Positions 34,446-45,030 are shown, counted from the stretch's first letter. The stretch is 64,000 nucleotides of DNA from Streptomyces camponoticapitis (GCF_014646115.1 NZ_BMMV01000009.1:1-64000); one strand, 5' to 3'. Numbers and translations: made by a program. Notes: generated by a model not told the origin, from the sequence alone.

Positions 34446-35114
34446 ATGTCAGGTATCTACGCGCGTCAAGGCGGCCGGCCCGTCGGGCGAATAGCCGTCA
34501 TCGCCGCATCCGCCGCACTCGTCTCGGCCACCGCGCTGCTCGTCGCGCCCACGCCCGCCCAGGCATCCCCGCCCACCCCCATCGCCGCCTCCACCGCGCG
34601 TACTTACCTCGGTCAGCTGACCGTCAGGGCCGAGGGCTCCACCAGCGGCTACAGCCGCGACCTGTTCCCGCACTGGATCACGCAGTCGGGCGCCTGCGAC
34701 ACCCGCGAGACCGTTCTCAAGCGTGACGGCTCGAACGTCGCGACGAACTCCAGCTGCGCCGCGACCAGCGGCAGTTGGTACTCCGAGTACGACGGCGCCA
34801 CCTGGAGCGCCGCCGGTGACGTGGACATCGACCACATGGTGCCGCTCGCCGAGGCATGGACCTCCGGCGCCAGCGGCTGGTCGACCGCGCAGCGTCAGAG
34901 CTTCGCCAACGACCTCGGCAACCCGCAGCTGATCGCGGTCACGGACAACGTCAACCAGTCCAAGAGCGACCGCGACCCCGCCGAGTGGATGCCGCCGCGC
35001 GCCGCGTACCACTGCATGTACGCCCGCATGTGGGTGGACGTGAAGCACGCCTACAACCTGTCCGTCGACTCGGCCGAGAAGAGCGCGCTGCAGGGCGTCC
35101 TCAACGGCTGCTGA
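34446..35114 (+). CDS. Secreted HNH-family endonuclease (GmrSD C-terminal/DUF1524 type)
   Basis: A 222-residue exported nuclease. The signal peptide runs to about residue 40 (GRIAVIAASAALVSATALLV, cleavage after QAS). The HNH core is GDVDIDHMVPLAEAWTSG, with its DIDH metal site, followed by FANDLGNPQLIAVTDNVNQSK and DRDPAEWMPP. Four cysteines (ACDTR, SSCAA, YHCMY, NGC end) could form disulfides. AAGGGAG before the ATG fixes the start. Likely roles are nutrient recovery from extracellular DNA or defence. Confidence 0.9.
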   Translation: MSGIYARQGGRPVGRIAVIAASAALVSATALLVAPTPAQASPPTPIAASTARTYLGQLTVRAEGSTSGYSRDLFPHWITQSGACDTRETVLKRDGSNVATNSSCAATSGSWYSEYDGATWSAAGDVDIDHMVPLAEAWTSGASGWSTAQRQSFANDLGNPQLIAVTDNVNQSKSDRDPAEWMPPRAAYHCMYARMWVDVKHAYNLSVDSAEKSALQGVLNGC

Positions 35115-35156
35115 ACAGCCCCCGAGGCTGCGTGACGGCTGGCGACAGCCACCGGT

Positions 35157-35189
35157 GACCGGTCGCGCGACCGCTCCGCGCGACCGGTC
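35157..35189 (+). terminator. Terminator of the HNH nuclease gene
   Basis: Perfect 13-base arms GACCGGTCGCGCG (35157-35169) and CGCGCGACCGGTC (35177-35189) around a seven-base loop, 42 bases after the stop. Confidence 0.85.
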
Positions 35190-35266
35190 GTGCTGCCTGT
35201 CACAGGCCGGAACCTGGTCCGCCCCCTCCGACGTTCCGTACCGTACGGGGCGACGGAGGAGGCACC

Positions 35267-36952
<1,686 letters not shown>

Positions 36953-37202
36953 CGCCGGGGGTGGCTTCGGAGCCGTACTTACGTCCCGCTTCGAAGTTCT
37001 TTCACCCACCTCGCTCCAGTCTGCCCGGTTCCTCCGTACCGATCATTGGTCTGCACATGCCATACCTAATGGGACCTCCGTCGCAGTCGCGACAACGTGA
37101 CAGGAAGAAGCAGGTCAGACGGTACGACTGGAGTTCGCCACGGAGAACGGGCATCGGGCTGAGAAGCGTCCGCCACACGGATGTTGAACTTGCAAGCATT
37201 CC
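36953..37202. other. Intergenic region before the iron-box-like site
   Basis: No gene is seen. An A+T-richer patch around 37058-37070 (CATACCTAATGGG) may be promoter DNA for the downstream DoxX gene. Confidence 0.4.
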
Positions 37203-37221
37203 TTAGGTCTCCCTAACCTGA
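37203..37221. promoter_or_regulatory. DtxR/IdeR (DmdR1)-type iron box
   Basis: TTAGGTCTCCCTAACCTGA agrees with the 19-bp consensus TTAGGTTAGGCTAACCTAA at 14 positions, including both outer half-sites. A possible -10, TAACCT at 37214-37219, lies inside the box, 18 bases after TTGCAA at 37190-37195. Repression of the DoxX gene by an iron-loaded regulator would follow from this layout. Confidence 0.6.
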
Positions 37222-37266
37222 AGGCTCTCGTCGGTTACGTCCCGAACCGAAGGAGCTTCACCCCCC

Positions 37267-37704
37267 ATGTCCACACGTCTCAATCACGCGCAGCCGTACG
37301 CCCTCGGACTCTTCCGCATGGTGATCGGACTGCTCTTCGCCTGCCACGGCGCCGCGACACTCTTCGGCGTCCTCGGCAAGGACACCGTCGACGCCGGCAC
37401 CTGGCCCGGCTGGTACGCCGCCGTCATCCAGCTCGTGGGAGGCAGCCTGGTCCTCCTCGGCCTGGGAACCAGGATCGCCGCGTTCGTGGCCTCCGGTTCC
37501 ATGGCGTACGCGTACTTCAACGTCCACCAGCCCGACGGGCTGTTTCCCATGGAGAACGGCGGCGAGGCCTCGGCGATCTTCTGCTGGGCCTTCCTGCTGA
37601 TCGTCTTCGTCGGCCCCGGCGCGCTCTCGCTGGACCGGCTCATCGGCACGCGCGGCACACGCGAGCCGGAGCGCCGGGACCAGCCGACGGCGGTGCCGGC
37701 CTGA
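37267..37704 (+). CDS. DoxX-family membrane protein
   Basis: A 145-residue protein with four membrane helices, the first starting GLFRMVIGLLFACHGAATLFG and the third in IAAFVASGSMAYAYFNVHQP. This is the DoxX/SURF4-like pattern, a family linked to redox homeostasis at the membrane. GAAGGAG lies about 12 bases before the ATG. The upstream iron box suggests iron-dependent control. A strong terminator follows. Confidence 0.9.
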   Translation: MSTRLNHAQPYALGLFRMVIGLLFACHGAATLFGVLGKDTVDAGTWPGWYAAVIQLVGGSLVLLGLGTRIAAFVASGSMAYAYFNVHQPDGLFPMENGGEASAIFCWAFLLIVFVGPGALSLDRLIGTRGTREPERRDQPTAVPA

Positions 37705-37775
37705 CGGACGGCCGCTCGGCCCGACAGCCGGACGACCGGACCAGCTGGACCGCCGCTCGGCCGGCACGCGACACA

Positions 37776-37811
37776 GGCGCCCGGATCCCGTTTCAACGGG
37801 GTCCGGGCGCC
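37776..37811 (+). terminator. Terminator of the DoxX gene
   Basis: Seventeen-base arms at 37776-37792 and 37795-37811 pair with a single T-G wobble and a very short loop. Confidence 0.82.
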
Positions 37812-38053
37812 CTCGCGTCCGGCAGACTCGGCCCGACACACACATTCGGCCATTTCCCGATCTCGGCCAACCCACAAACAGGAGGTGGACAACACCCGCC
37901 CCGTGGGAAGGTGGTCCACCACAGCGGCGTACGCTGTATGGCTGACAGCTACTCCCATTTCGCCCAGGCGTAGGGGAATCAGCGGTCAGGGGGTTCAGGG
38001 GGTTTGCGAGGCCGGGAGATTTCGGCCTCGTTACGGAAACGGGGAATGTAAAA
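37812..38053. other. Intergenic region upstream of the first DedA gene
   Basis: No coding sequence is apparent. It should contain the promoter of the DedA gene; TACGCTGTAT near 37929 is the only -10-like patch I noticed. GGGGAATG lies before the start. Confidence 0.4.
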
Positions 38054-38725
38054 GTGCTGGAGAGTCTGGGCGCGCTGACCGGCAGCCCATGGATCTACGC
38101 CGTTGTGGCGCTCTCCGTGCTTCTGGACGTGTTCCTGCCCGTCCTGCCCAGCGGCGTACTGGTGATCACGACGGCCACGGCCGCGGCGGGCTCGTCGGCC
38201 GTCGCCGACGCGGCCGGCAAGGTGTCGCACGTGGCGCACGTGCCGCAGGAAGTGCCCTCGCTGCTCGTACTGATGGTGTGCGCGGCCGTCGCCTCCGTGA
38301 TCGGCGACTTCGTCATGTACCGACTCGCCTGGCGCGGCGGGGACCGGCTGGCCCGCGCGATCGCGCGCTCCCGTCGGCTGACCACCGCGCAGGAACGGCT
38401 CGGCGCGTCCCTCACCGGTGGCGGGATCCTCGTCGTGATCGCGCGCTTCGTACCGGCGGGCCGCTCGGTCGTCTCGCTGAGCGCGGGCGCCGCGCACCGC
38501 AAGATGAAGGAGTTCCTGCCCTGGTCGGCGCTGGCGGCCGTGGCGTGGACGGGGTACAGCGTGAGCCTCGGCTACTTCGGCGGCCAGTGGCTGGGCTCCG
38601 GCTGGTTCGGCGTCGCGGTGTCCGTGCTGGCGCTGTTCGTGGCGGGGACGGTGGCCGCGTACATCGTGCGGCGCCCGGCGGGCCGGCGCGACGGCACGCG
38701 GGCGCAGGTCCCGGCGTCGGCCTGA
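38054..38725 (+). CDS. DedA-family membrane protein
   Basis: A 223-residue protein of the DedA/VTT family, implicated in other bacteria in undecaprenyl-phosphate recycling and membrane homeostasis. The sequence VFLPVLPSGVLVITTA near residue 26, FVMYRLAWRGGDRLA, and ARFVPAGRSVVSLSAGAA near 135 give the family GR/P re-entrant motifs. It has about five hydrophobic segments. The GTG start is assumed. A second DedA protein, at 46.5 kb, is a distant relative. Confidence 0.9.
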   Translation: MLESLGALTGSPWIYAVVALSVLLDVFLPVLPSGVLVITTATAAAGSSAVADAAGKVSHVAHVPQEVPSLLVLMVCAAVASVIGDFVMYRLAWRGGDRLARAIARSRRLTTAQERLGASLTGGGILVVIARFVPAGRSVVSLSAGAAHRKMKEFLPWSALAAVAWTGYSVSLGYFGGQWLGSGWFGVAVSVLALFVAGTVAAYIVRRPAGRRDGTRAQVPASA

Positions 38726-38740
38726 TCCAGACGACAGACC

Positions 38741-38965
38741 CTAGCTACGGGCCGGTGTCCCTCGTACCTCGATGCCGTCGAGCAGCCGCATCGTCGAGGC
38801 GGCGATCTCGTCGACGGCGCGGTCGAACACCTCACGGTTGTGGGCCGCGGGCGCGCGGAATCCGGAGACCTTGCGCACGTACTGGAGGGCGGCGGCCCTG
38901 ATCTCCTCCTCGGTGGCCTCTTCGGGAATGACGGGCGGACGGAGAGTCTTGATACTGCGGCACAT
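38741..38965 (-). CDS. DUF2277-family small protein
   Basis: A 74-residue protein. It opens MCRSIKTLRPP, the characteristic start of DUF2277, and contains AALQYVRKVSGFRAPA and a helical C-terminus. The function is unknown. The ribosome-binding sequence GGAGGT runs straight into the ATG (about one base of spacing), which is unusually tight, yet the conserved N-terminus argues for this start. Confidence 0.88.
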   Translation of the reverse strand: MCRSIKTLRPPVIPEEATEEEIRAAALQYVRKVSGFRAPAAHNREVFDRAVDEIAASTMRLLDGIEVRGTPARS

Positions 38966-39029
38966 ACCTCCAGTGTGACCGATCACCGACCGTGGTGGGT
39001 TCAGAATCAGAACTGATAACTTCGGCCGC

Positions 39030-39494
39030 ATGACGACTGTCGACCACACCGCGATGACCGGCCTCGAACTGCTCCGCTGGGCGGCGAAGCAGCCCACCGA
39101 CCGCCCCTCCATCGGACGGCTCCTCGGCATGACCTTCGACGAGCTCGACGAGGGCCGCGTCGTCCTGTCGCTCAGCACCAACCCCGACTTCGCCAACCCG
39201 CTGGGCACGGTCCACGGCGGCATCGCGGCCACGCTGCTCGACTCCGCCCTGGGCTGCGCCGTGCACACGACGCTCCCGGCGGGCGTCGGTTTCACCACGC
39301 TGGAGCTGAAGGTGAACTACATCCGTACGGTCGGCGTGGACGCGGGACGCCTCACGGCGGTCGGCACGACGATCCACGTGGGCCGGCGTACGGCGACGGC
39401 GGAGGGCAGGGTCACGGACGAGCGCGGCAAGCTGATCGCCCACGCGACGACGACATGCATGATCCTCCGGCCCGAGGCGGGCCCCGCCGCCTAG
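39030..39494 (+). CDS. PaaI-type hotdog thioesterase
   Basis: A 154-residue acyl-CoA thioesterase of the hotdog fold. The active-site region NPLGTVHGGIAATLLDSALG near residue 54 has the expected Asn-His-Gly pattern, followed by FTTLELKVNYIRTV and the TAEGRV strand. Members hydrolyse small or aromatic acyl-CoAs. The final four bases overlap the convergent HxlR regulator gene. Confidence 0.92.
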   Translation: MTTVDHTAMTGLELLRWAAKQPTDRPSIGRLLGMTFDELDEGRVVLSLSTNPDFANPLGTVHGGIAATLLDSALGCAVHTTLPAGVGFTTLELKVNYIRTVGVDAGRLTAVGTTIHVGRRTATAEGRVTDERGKLIAHATTTCMILRPEAGPAA

Positions 39495-39940
39495 GGGGTG
39501 TCCCTGAGCGTCGGCCGTACGTCCCGGGGGTCGATCGTCCCGCCGCAGCCGGGGCAGGCGAGTTCGGGCGTCATCGTGTGCCCGCAGGTCTCGTGGTGGA
39601 GGCGTACGGGCGGACCGTCGTCACCGGTCATCCACCGGTCGCCCCAGGCGAGCAGCGAGACGATCACGGGGTAGAGGCCGACGCCCTTCTCGGTGAGCCG
39701 GTACTCGTACCGCTCGGGCCGCTCCTGGTACCGCACCCGCCGCAGCACCCCGTGCTCGACGAGCGTGGCGAGCCGCTCGGTCAACAGGGGCCGCGAGGCA
39801 CCCGTGTTGGCCCGGAAGTCCTCGAACCGCCGTACGCCGACGAACGCGTCGCGCAGCACGAGCAGCGTCCACCGGTCCCCCACCACCGACAGAGCGCGCG
39901 CGACCGAACAGTCGACCTCACCGATCTCGTTCCACCGCAT
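39491..39940 (-). CDS. HxlR-family transcriptional regulator
   Basis: A 149-residue winged-helix regulator. It begins CSVARALSVVGDRWTLLVLRDAFVG-like, giving the HxlR signature, then FRANTGASRPLLTERLATLV (recognition region) and YRLTEKGVGLYPV (wing). The C-terminal 40 residues hold a four-cysteine/histidine cluster (HHETCGHTMTPELACPGCGG) that may bind zinc. It follows the membrane glycosyltransferase gene with a 23-base overlap. Confidence 0.92.
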   Translation of the reverse strand: MRWNEIGEVDCSVARALSVVGDRWTLLVLRDAFVGVRRFEDFRANTGASRPLLTERLATLVEHGVLRRVRYQERPERYEYRLTEKGVGLYPVIVSLLAWGDRWMTGDDGPPVRLHHETCGHTMTPELACPGCGGTIDPRDVRPTLRDTP

Positions 39941-41393
39941 ACGCCCGAGTGTAGGAGCCGCGCCGGGGGCGTACGGCGACGGACCAGCCCGGGTTGTACG
40001 TCCCGGGCACCGGCCGGCGCAGCCACTCCCGTGCCCAGTGCGGCGGGTCCGCGCGCCGCAGGATCACCGCCGTGGCGGGGGCCGGGTCGCCCATGGCGGC
40101 CGACGCGCAGCCCGCCGTGTACGCGACGGGGATCGCCAGGCTGTTCCCCTTGATCAGGCACGGCGGCCGTACGCCGCCCTCGCGCAGGACGGCACCGATC
40201 CGCTGCCAGTCGGCCCGCGCCCGTTCCTGGACGCTCACGTGCGTACGTACGTGCATGATCTGTACGACGGTGTGCCCCAGCACTACGACGGCGAGCGCGA
40301 CCGCGACCGGACGCGAGCGGCCCGCCCGGTCGGCCAGGGCCAGCAGGCCGACGGCGGCGGGCAGCACCAGGAGGGCGTACCCGGGCAGGAGGAAACGGGG
40401 CGCCGCGTACGGGACGAGGAAGAGGTACGGCAGCGAGGCGCACGCCCCGACGGCGACCGCGAGCCAGAGCGGCGCGGTCGGGCGTCCGGCGCGGTGTGTG
40501 GTCCACAGCCCGAGGGCGACCAGCAGCGGGAGCAGCAGCCACCACGCGGCGGCGCCGGGGGCCATGGTGTCGTCGGTGCAGGGCCGGCAGAGCAACGGGC
40601 CGTCCAGGGCGGTGAGATGAGCCTCCACCGAGAGGACGGGGCGCATACCGCCCTGGGTGTCACTGGCCTCGGCGAGCCGCCGCGCCACTCCACCGAACCG
40701 CAGCCACGCCTCGACCACCCACGGCAGTGCCCCGACCGCGACACCGGCCGCCACGGCCAGCAGCCGCCCCCGGCCCCGCCACGCGGGCACCAGCAGCACG
40801 GCGGCGAACAGCGGAAGGGCCACGGCGGCGCCGTCGTTGGGCCGCATCAGCGTGACGACGCCCAGCCCGCCGACGATCCCGGCGTACGCGCCACGGCCGG
40901 GGTCCCGCCGCAGAACACATCCGGTCGCGGCGAGGGCGCCCATCGCGGTGTAGTGGTTGGGCATGGCGGAGTTGGCGTAGAAGAGCGCGAACCACAGACT
41001 CCCGTACATCCCCGCGCCCAGGGCCGCCCCCACGGGCCGCCGCAGCACCTCCACCCACGGCCGAAAGCCGAGATAGAGCGCGCCGCCCGCGAGCCCGGTC
41101 ATCCAGAACCGCAGAAGGACGACCGGATCGGTCCACGAGGCGACGGGCGCGAGCAGCACCGGCACTCCGCGCGTACGGGGCGCGCTGAACGCAACGCCGG
41201 GCCCGTAAGGACCGAACCTGCTGGCATAGACGATCTCGTCCCACCCCAGAGGCAGCCCGAACGGCACGAGCACCCCGACAAGAACGACAAACCCCACACA
41301 CACAACAGCGAGGCCCCCACGCCCCCGACCACGCCCCTCGCCCCCACCACCGGGAACGGCATGACCAACGACCGGCCCGACGTCTGTCCGCAC
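39918..41393 (-). CDS. Polytopic membrane glycosyltransferase-like protein (GT39/ArnT type)
   Basis: A 491-residue protein with 10-12 membrane helices. The first outside loop contains PLGWDEIVYASRFGPYG, whose Asp-Glu matches the DE motif of GT-C lipid-linked sugar transferases. NSAMPNHYTAMGALAATG and later helices fit the ArnT/PMT arrangement. The C-terminal 80 residues are soluble. The GTG at 41393 was chosen because GGGAG lies eight bases before it; the open frame runs further upstream into the tRNA region without support. The glycan acceptor is unknown. Confidence 0.82.
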   Translation of the reverse strand: MRTDVGPVVGHAVPGGGGEGRGRGRGGLAVVCVGFVVLVGVLVPFGLPLGWDEIVYASRFGPYGPGVAFSAPRTRGVPVLLAPVASWTDPVVLLRFWMTGLAGGALYLGFRPWVEVLRRPVGAALGAGMYGSLWFALFYANSAMPNHYTAMGALAATGCVLRRDPGRGAYAGIVGGLGVVTLMRPNDGAAVALPLFAAVLLVPAWRGRGRLLAVAAGVAVGALPWVVEAWLRFGGVARRLAEASDTQGGMRPVLSVEAHLTALDGPLLCRPCTDDTMAPGAAAWWLLLPLLVALGLWTTHRAGRPTAPLWLAVAVGACASLPYLFLVPYAAPRFLLPGYALLVLPAAVGLLALADRAGRSRPVAVALAVVVLGHTVVQIMHVRTHVSVQERARADWQRIGAVLREGGVRPPCLIKGNSLAIPVAYTAGCASAAMGDPAPATAVILRRADPPHWAREWLRRPVPGTYNPGWSVAVRPRRGSYTRAYAVERDR

Positions 41394-41763
41394 ACGTGGC
41401 ACTCCCAGCGGAATCAACTCCACACAACGCCTAACTCGACCTATTCCCACCTCATCCTGCCATCGGCAACCCACCCGCCGACAAGGCCAACGGGGGTGAC
41501 GGGACGACGACGCGGCCAGACTCACCGCCGCGCACTGGACCGGCCCCACCGCGCCGCACATCCGATCGAAGGGTTCCCCCGCCGCCCCGGCCGCCGGAGC
41601 GACCAACCCCCTGGAGCTGTTGAACCTTCGGGAGATCAGCCTCTGGAGGTGCGTCCGGAGGGGGTGTTGGCCGTGGGGACGGCTCGGCCGACTGAAAGTC
41701 GGCGTGTCCCGGCCGCGGACGACCACACCCGTTGATGTCAGCTGTTGATGCCATGTGGACTCC
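41394..41763. other. Region between membrane glycosyltransferase and tRNA terminator
   Basis: No convincing gene. Open frames run through it because of G+C bias. It should hold the minus-strand promoter of the glycosyltransferase-HxlR unit. No integrase or attachment-site duplicate of the tRNA end is visible. Confidence 0.45.
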
Positions 41764-41797
41764 GAAGGCCCCCGACCATGATCGGTCGGGGGCCTTC
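41764..41797 (-). terminator. Terminator of the tRNA-Val gene
   Basis: Perfect 14-base arms at 41764-41777 and 41784-41797 around a six-base loop, starting five bases after the tRNA CCA end on the minus strand. Confidence 0.88.
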
Positions 41798-41801
41798 GTG
41801 C

Positions 41802-41876
41802 TGGTGGGCGCGGACGGTTTCGAACCGCCGACATCTGCTTTGTAAGAGCAGCGCTCTACCCCTGAGCTACGCACCC
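41802..41876 (-). tRNA. tRNA-Val (anticodon UAC)
   Basis: On the minus strand the acceptor GGGTGCG pairs with CGCGCCC (one wobble). The D arm GCTC/GAGC, anticodon stem CTGCT/AGCAG with loop CTTACAA, five-base variable loop and T arm GGCGG-TTCGAAA-CCGTC are all complete. The anticodon is TAC. The 3-prime CCA is encoded in the DNA. Confidence 0.96.
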
Positions 41877-42054
41877 TGGATGAGGCAACAGCGTACATGG
41901 CGCAGGGCCCCCGCTCCCAACTGCTTCGCAGGCCGGGGGGTGGGGCGGGGGGATACCCCCACCAACGAGACGGTGGCCGACCGGATCGTTCGGGGGCGGG
42001 GGGATTCGTACCGTGGAGGCACATTCGCAGGAACGTCTTGGGGGACCAATCACC

Positions 42055-42849
42055 GTGGACACAGCTCGTACGTCCGACACCCGCCCTGCCCGCCGTCGTC
42101 GCACGCTCGGTGTCACCGGGGGCGCCGTGCTCGCCGCGGTTGTCGTCAGTGGGTGCGGGAGCGCCGATGCCGGTGAGGCGCCTGTTGAGAAGCGGTCGTT
42201 CGCCTACAGCGGGAAGACGCTGACCATCTCCGCGGACAACTCCTCGCTCGATCTGGTGCCCGCCGATGTGAAGGACATCGAGGTGACCCGGCAGGTCGAC
42301 GGCTGGGTGTTTCTCGGATCGGGGCCCGACCCCGTGTGGAAGCTGGAGGACGGGACCCTCACGCTCAAGCTGAAGTGCCGGGCCGTGGTGAACAACTGCG
42401 AGTCGCGGCACACGGTGAAGGTGCCGCGCGGTATGGCCGTGCAGGTGCGGAACGACAACGGCGGGGTTCGCGCCGACGGGTTCGACACCGAGCTCAACCT
42501 CCGTTCCGACAACGGCTCGGTCGAGGTGCGGAACTCCAGCGGCAGGCTGGACCTGTCCAGCGACAACGGCAGGGTGACGGCCGAGGGGGTCTCGTCCAGG
42601 TCGGTGCGCGCCAGGTCGGACAACGGGGCGGTGCGGCTGGAGCTCACCTCCGTACCGGACACGGTGGACACCGCCAGTGACAACGGGTCCGTCACCATCG
42701 ACCTGCCGGAGTCCGACACCGCGTACGCCGTGACCGCGAAGAGCGACAACGGGCGCGTCGACGTGGACGTGCCGACGGACGACGACAGCGCACACAGGGT
42801 GAAGGCCGAGAGCGACAACGGCAAAGTCACAGTCCGAAGCGCGAACTAA
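42055..42849 (+). CDS. DUF4097 lipoprotein with DNG repeats
   Basis: A 264-residue lipoprotein. The signal peptide ends in a lipobox VVSGC near residue 36. The body, a DUF4097/DUF4098 domain, contains seven repeats with the core DNG (RNDNGGVRADG, RSDNGSVEVRN, SSDNGRVTAEG, RSDNGAVRLEL, ASDNGSVTIDL, KSDNGRVDVDV, ESDNGKVTVRS) that should stack as a right-handed beta-helix. GGGGGA before GTG 42055 supports this start; GTG 42013 is possible. It sits on the outer face of the membrane; the function is unknown. Confidence 0.88.
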   Translation: MDTARTSDTRPARRRRTLGVTGGAVLAAVVVSGCGSADAGEAPVEKRSFAYSGKTLTISADNSSLDLVPADVKDIEVTRQVDGWVFLGSGPDPVWKLEDGTLTLKLKCRAVVNNCESRHTVKVPRGMAVQVRNDNGGVRADGFDTELNLRSDNGSVEVRNSSGRLDLSSDNGRVTAEGVSSRSVRARSDNGAVRLELTSVPDTVDTASDNGSVTIDLPESDTAYAVTAKSDNGRVDVDVPTDDDSAHRVKAESDNGKVTVRSAN

Positions 42850-42923
42850 CCGACCCGTGTGTTCGTCCCTTCCTGGTGGGAGAATGAACTGGGCAGGGCG
42901 CGTAATCGGCACGGGAGAGGGAT

Positions 42924-44291
42924 GTGACGGCGACGACACAGGCGCAGCCGCACGCACGAGCGAGGGCGGGTGGCGTCCGTGATGTCCTCACCCTGATGCT
43001 GCTGCCGATGCCGTTGCTGGTCGCGGCCCTGCCGGGAGCCTTCGCCGGCGGGGGGACGCGGCGCTGGTTCGGCGGGCGGGGCGAGAATCAGCGGGCCGGC
43101 GCGCAGGCCGCGAAGGACGCCGCCGCCGCCGCTTTCTACGAGCTGGACACGGCCCAGCGTGACCTGCGCATCTCCATAGAGACGATCACCGCGGTGGACA
43201 CCTCGCCGGGCGCCCGGCGGGTCGCGGAGGAGTTCGCGGCGCTGGGGCAGCGGATCGACGAGGCCAGCAGCGGCTACATCAACGCCGTCGACGCCCACGA
43301 CCTGGACCGGGATGATCTGGAACCGTCCGTCGCCTCGACCGCCCGTACGGAGCTGACCAGGGCCAAGGACGAGCTCGTACGGGTCAAGGGCGAGCTCGAC
43401 CGGTTCGAGCGCGGGCTCGGTCCCCTGCTCGACAAGGCGGAGACGCAGCTCGCGCGGCTGGCACCCGCCGTGGAGCGGGCGCGGCAGACGCTGCTCGCCG
43501 CGAGCAACGCCCTCGACGCCGTACGCGGCTCCGGTCTGCGGGCCGACGACCTGGCGGCGCGGCTCGCCACACTCGGTCCGGAGCTGACCAAGCTCAACCA
43601 GGGCGCCGGCCAGCACGGCGTGGCCGAAACCATTCAGCGCGCCGACAGGGTGCTGCGGGATGCCGAGGCCGTACGGGCCGAGGCCGAGCGGCTGCCCGAG
43701 CGCGCGGCGGAGATCGACCGGCGGCTGGTGTCGCTGCGTACGCGCGCACAGGCCCTGACGACGCGCGCGGGCACGGTGGAGCCCGTTCTGAGCGAGCTGA
43801 GGCGCCGTTTCAGCGCCGCCTGCTGGCAGGACCTCCAGTCCGTGCCCGGGCAGGCCGGGACCTCCGTGCACCAGGCGGAGGAGAAGCTGAAGGAGGCCGC
43901 CAAGGCCCGCGAGGAGCAGCGGTGGCCTGATGCGACGGCCCTGCTCAGCACGGTCCGGGCGCTGCTGAATTCCACGGACGAGGCCGTGTCGGCCGCCGGT
44001 GACCGTCTGCAGCGGCTCAACGCCGTCTCGAAGGACCCGCAGCATGAGATCGACCGGACGCGGTTCGCCGTACGGGACGCTCAGCGGCTCGCGATGGCGG
44101 GCCGCAACACGCCCGATCCCCGGCACGCGCGCCCGCTGGACGACGCCGTGGTGCGGCTGGACCGGGCCGTGGCCGGGCTGGAGGGCCGGCATCCCGACTG
44201 GTGGCACTTCCTGACGGAGACGGAGGCGGTACGCAGCACGGCTGCCCGCGTTGTCGGGGAGATCCGGGACGAGCGGGGCGCCGGCGCCTGA
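42924..44291 (+). CDS. Coiled-coil membrane-associated protein, unknown function
   Basis: A 455-residue protein with one hydrophobic N-terminal segment (VLTLMLLPMPLLVAALPGAFA) followed by a long, almost uninterrupted alpha-helical region rich in Ala, Arg, Glu and Leu (ELTRAKDELVRVKGELDRFERG). Such long helices are likely coiled coil. The ribosome site GGGAGAGGG precedes the GTG. There is no recognised domain. It is 74 bases after the DUF4097 gene and may be co-transcribed with it. Confidence 0.82.
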   Translation: MTATTQAQPHARARAGGVRDVLTLMLLPMPLLVAALPGAFAGGGTRRWFGGRGENQRAGAQAAKDAAAAAFYELDTAQRDLRISIETITAVDTSPGARRVAEEFAALGQRIDEASSGYINAVDAHDLDRDDLEPSVASTARTELTRAKDELVRVKGELDRFERGLGPLLDKAETQLARLAPAVERARQTLLAASNALDAVRGSGLRADDLAARLATLGPELTKLNQGAGQHGVAETIQRADRVLRDAEAVRAEAERLPERAAEIDRRLVSLRTRAQALTTRAGTVEPVLSELRRRFSAACWQDLQSVPGQAGTSVHQAEEKLKEAAKAREEQRWPDATALLSTVRALLNSTDEAVSAAGDRLQRLNAVSKDPQHEIDRTRFAVRDAQRLAMAGRNTPDPRHARPLDDAVVRLDRAVAGLEGRHPDWWHFLTETEAVRSTAARVVGEIRDERGAGA

Positions 44292-44400
44292 CGCCCGCCC
44301 GGCCGGCACCACCCAGTCGCCCGATTTGTCCCCTCGTCCCGCCGGACGGATCCTTGAAACACGACAGGACACCGGCACGCATGGCTGAAGGGGGCCGAAC

Positions 44401-45021
44401 ATGTCCGGTCAAGGGACCCTTTCCCGCCCGCCCAGAGGGCAACCGAAGCGGCGGGTGAGGCTCGACGAACATCTGCCGGTCGACCACCGCCTGAGCATGG
44501 TGTACCGGATCGGGGCGGGGCTGATCGGTCTGGTACTGCTCGTGTTCGGCATCCTCGGACTGGTCGATCAGATCGGTGTCTTCGGCACCGGCAGCCACAC
44601 CACCGCCGGTCTGAACACCAACAGCGCGCTGAGCATCCTGTCCATCTGCGTCGGCGTCCTGCTCTTCGCCGGCATGCTGATCGGCAAGAATTTCGCCTCG
44701 ACGCTGAACATGATCCTCGGCGTGCTGTTCATCCTCAGCGGCTTCGTGAATCTCGCGCTGATCAACACCGGATTCAACCCCCTCGCCTTCCGCATCCAGA
44801 ACGTGCTGTTCAGCTTTGTGGTGGGCGTGCTGCTCATGTTCTTCGGCATGTTCGGGAGAGTCAGCGGCGGCCTGCCGCACAACAACCCCTACTGGCGGGC
44901 CCGCCACCCGACCCAGGTGGAGCACGAGTGGCGCAACCGCGAAGCCGCCGGGAAGCGCGCGGCCCACGCCCACCGGGCCGTGACCTCCCACCGGCACGGC
45001 GGACACCGGGCATCCCGATAG
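44401..45021 (+). CDS. DUF4383-family membrane protein
   Basis: A 206-residue protein with four membrane helices of the DUF4383 pattern: VYRIGAGLIGLVLLVFGILGL, ILSICVGVLLFAGMLIG, TLNMILGVLFILSGFVNLALI and NVLFSFVVGVLLMFFGMFG. Both termini are basic; the C-terminus is His-rich (AHAHRAVTSHRHGGHR). The function is unknown. Confidence 0.88.
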   Translation: MSGQGTLSRPPRGQPKRRVRLDEHLPVDHRLSMVYRIGAGLIGLVLLVFGILGLVDQIGVFGTGSHTTAGLNTNSALSILSICVGVLLFAGMLIGKNFASTLNMILGVLFILSGFVNLALINTGFNPLAFRIQNVLFSFVVGVLLMFFGMFGRVSGGLPHNNPYWRARHPTQVEHEWRNREAAGKRAAHAHRAVTSHRHGGHRASR

Positions 45022-45030
45022 CCTGGCCCC

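Noticed and set aside
41394..41876. tRNA-Val as the attachment site of an integrated element
   Set aside because: No integrase, no excisionase and no second copy of the tRNA 3-prime end is visible on either side.
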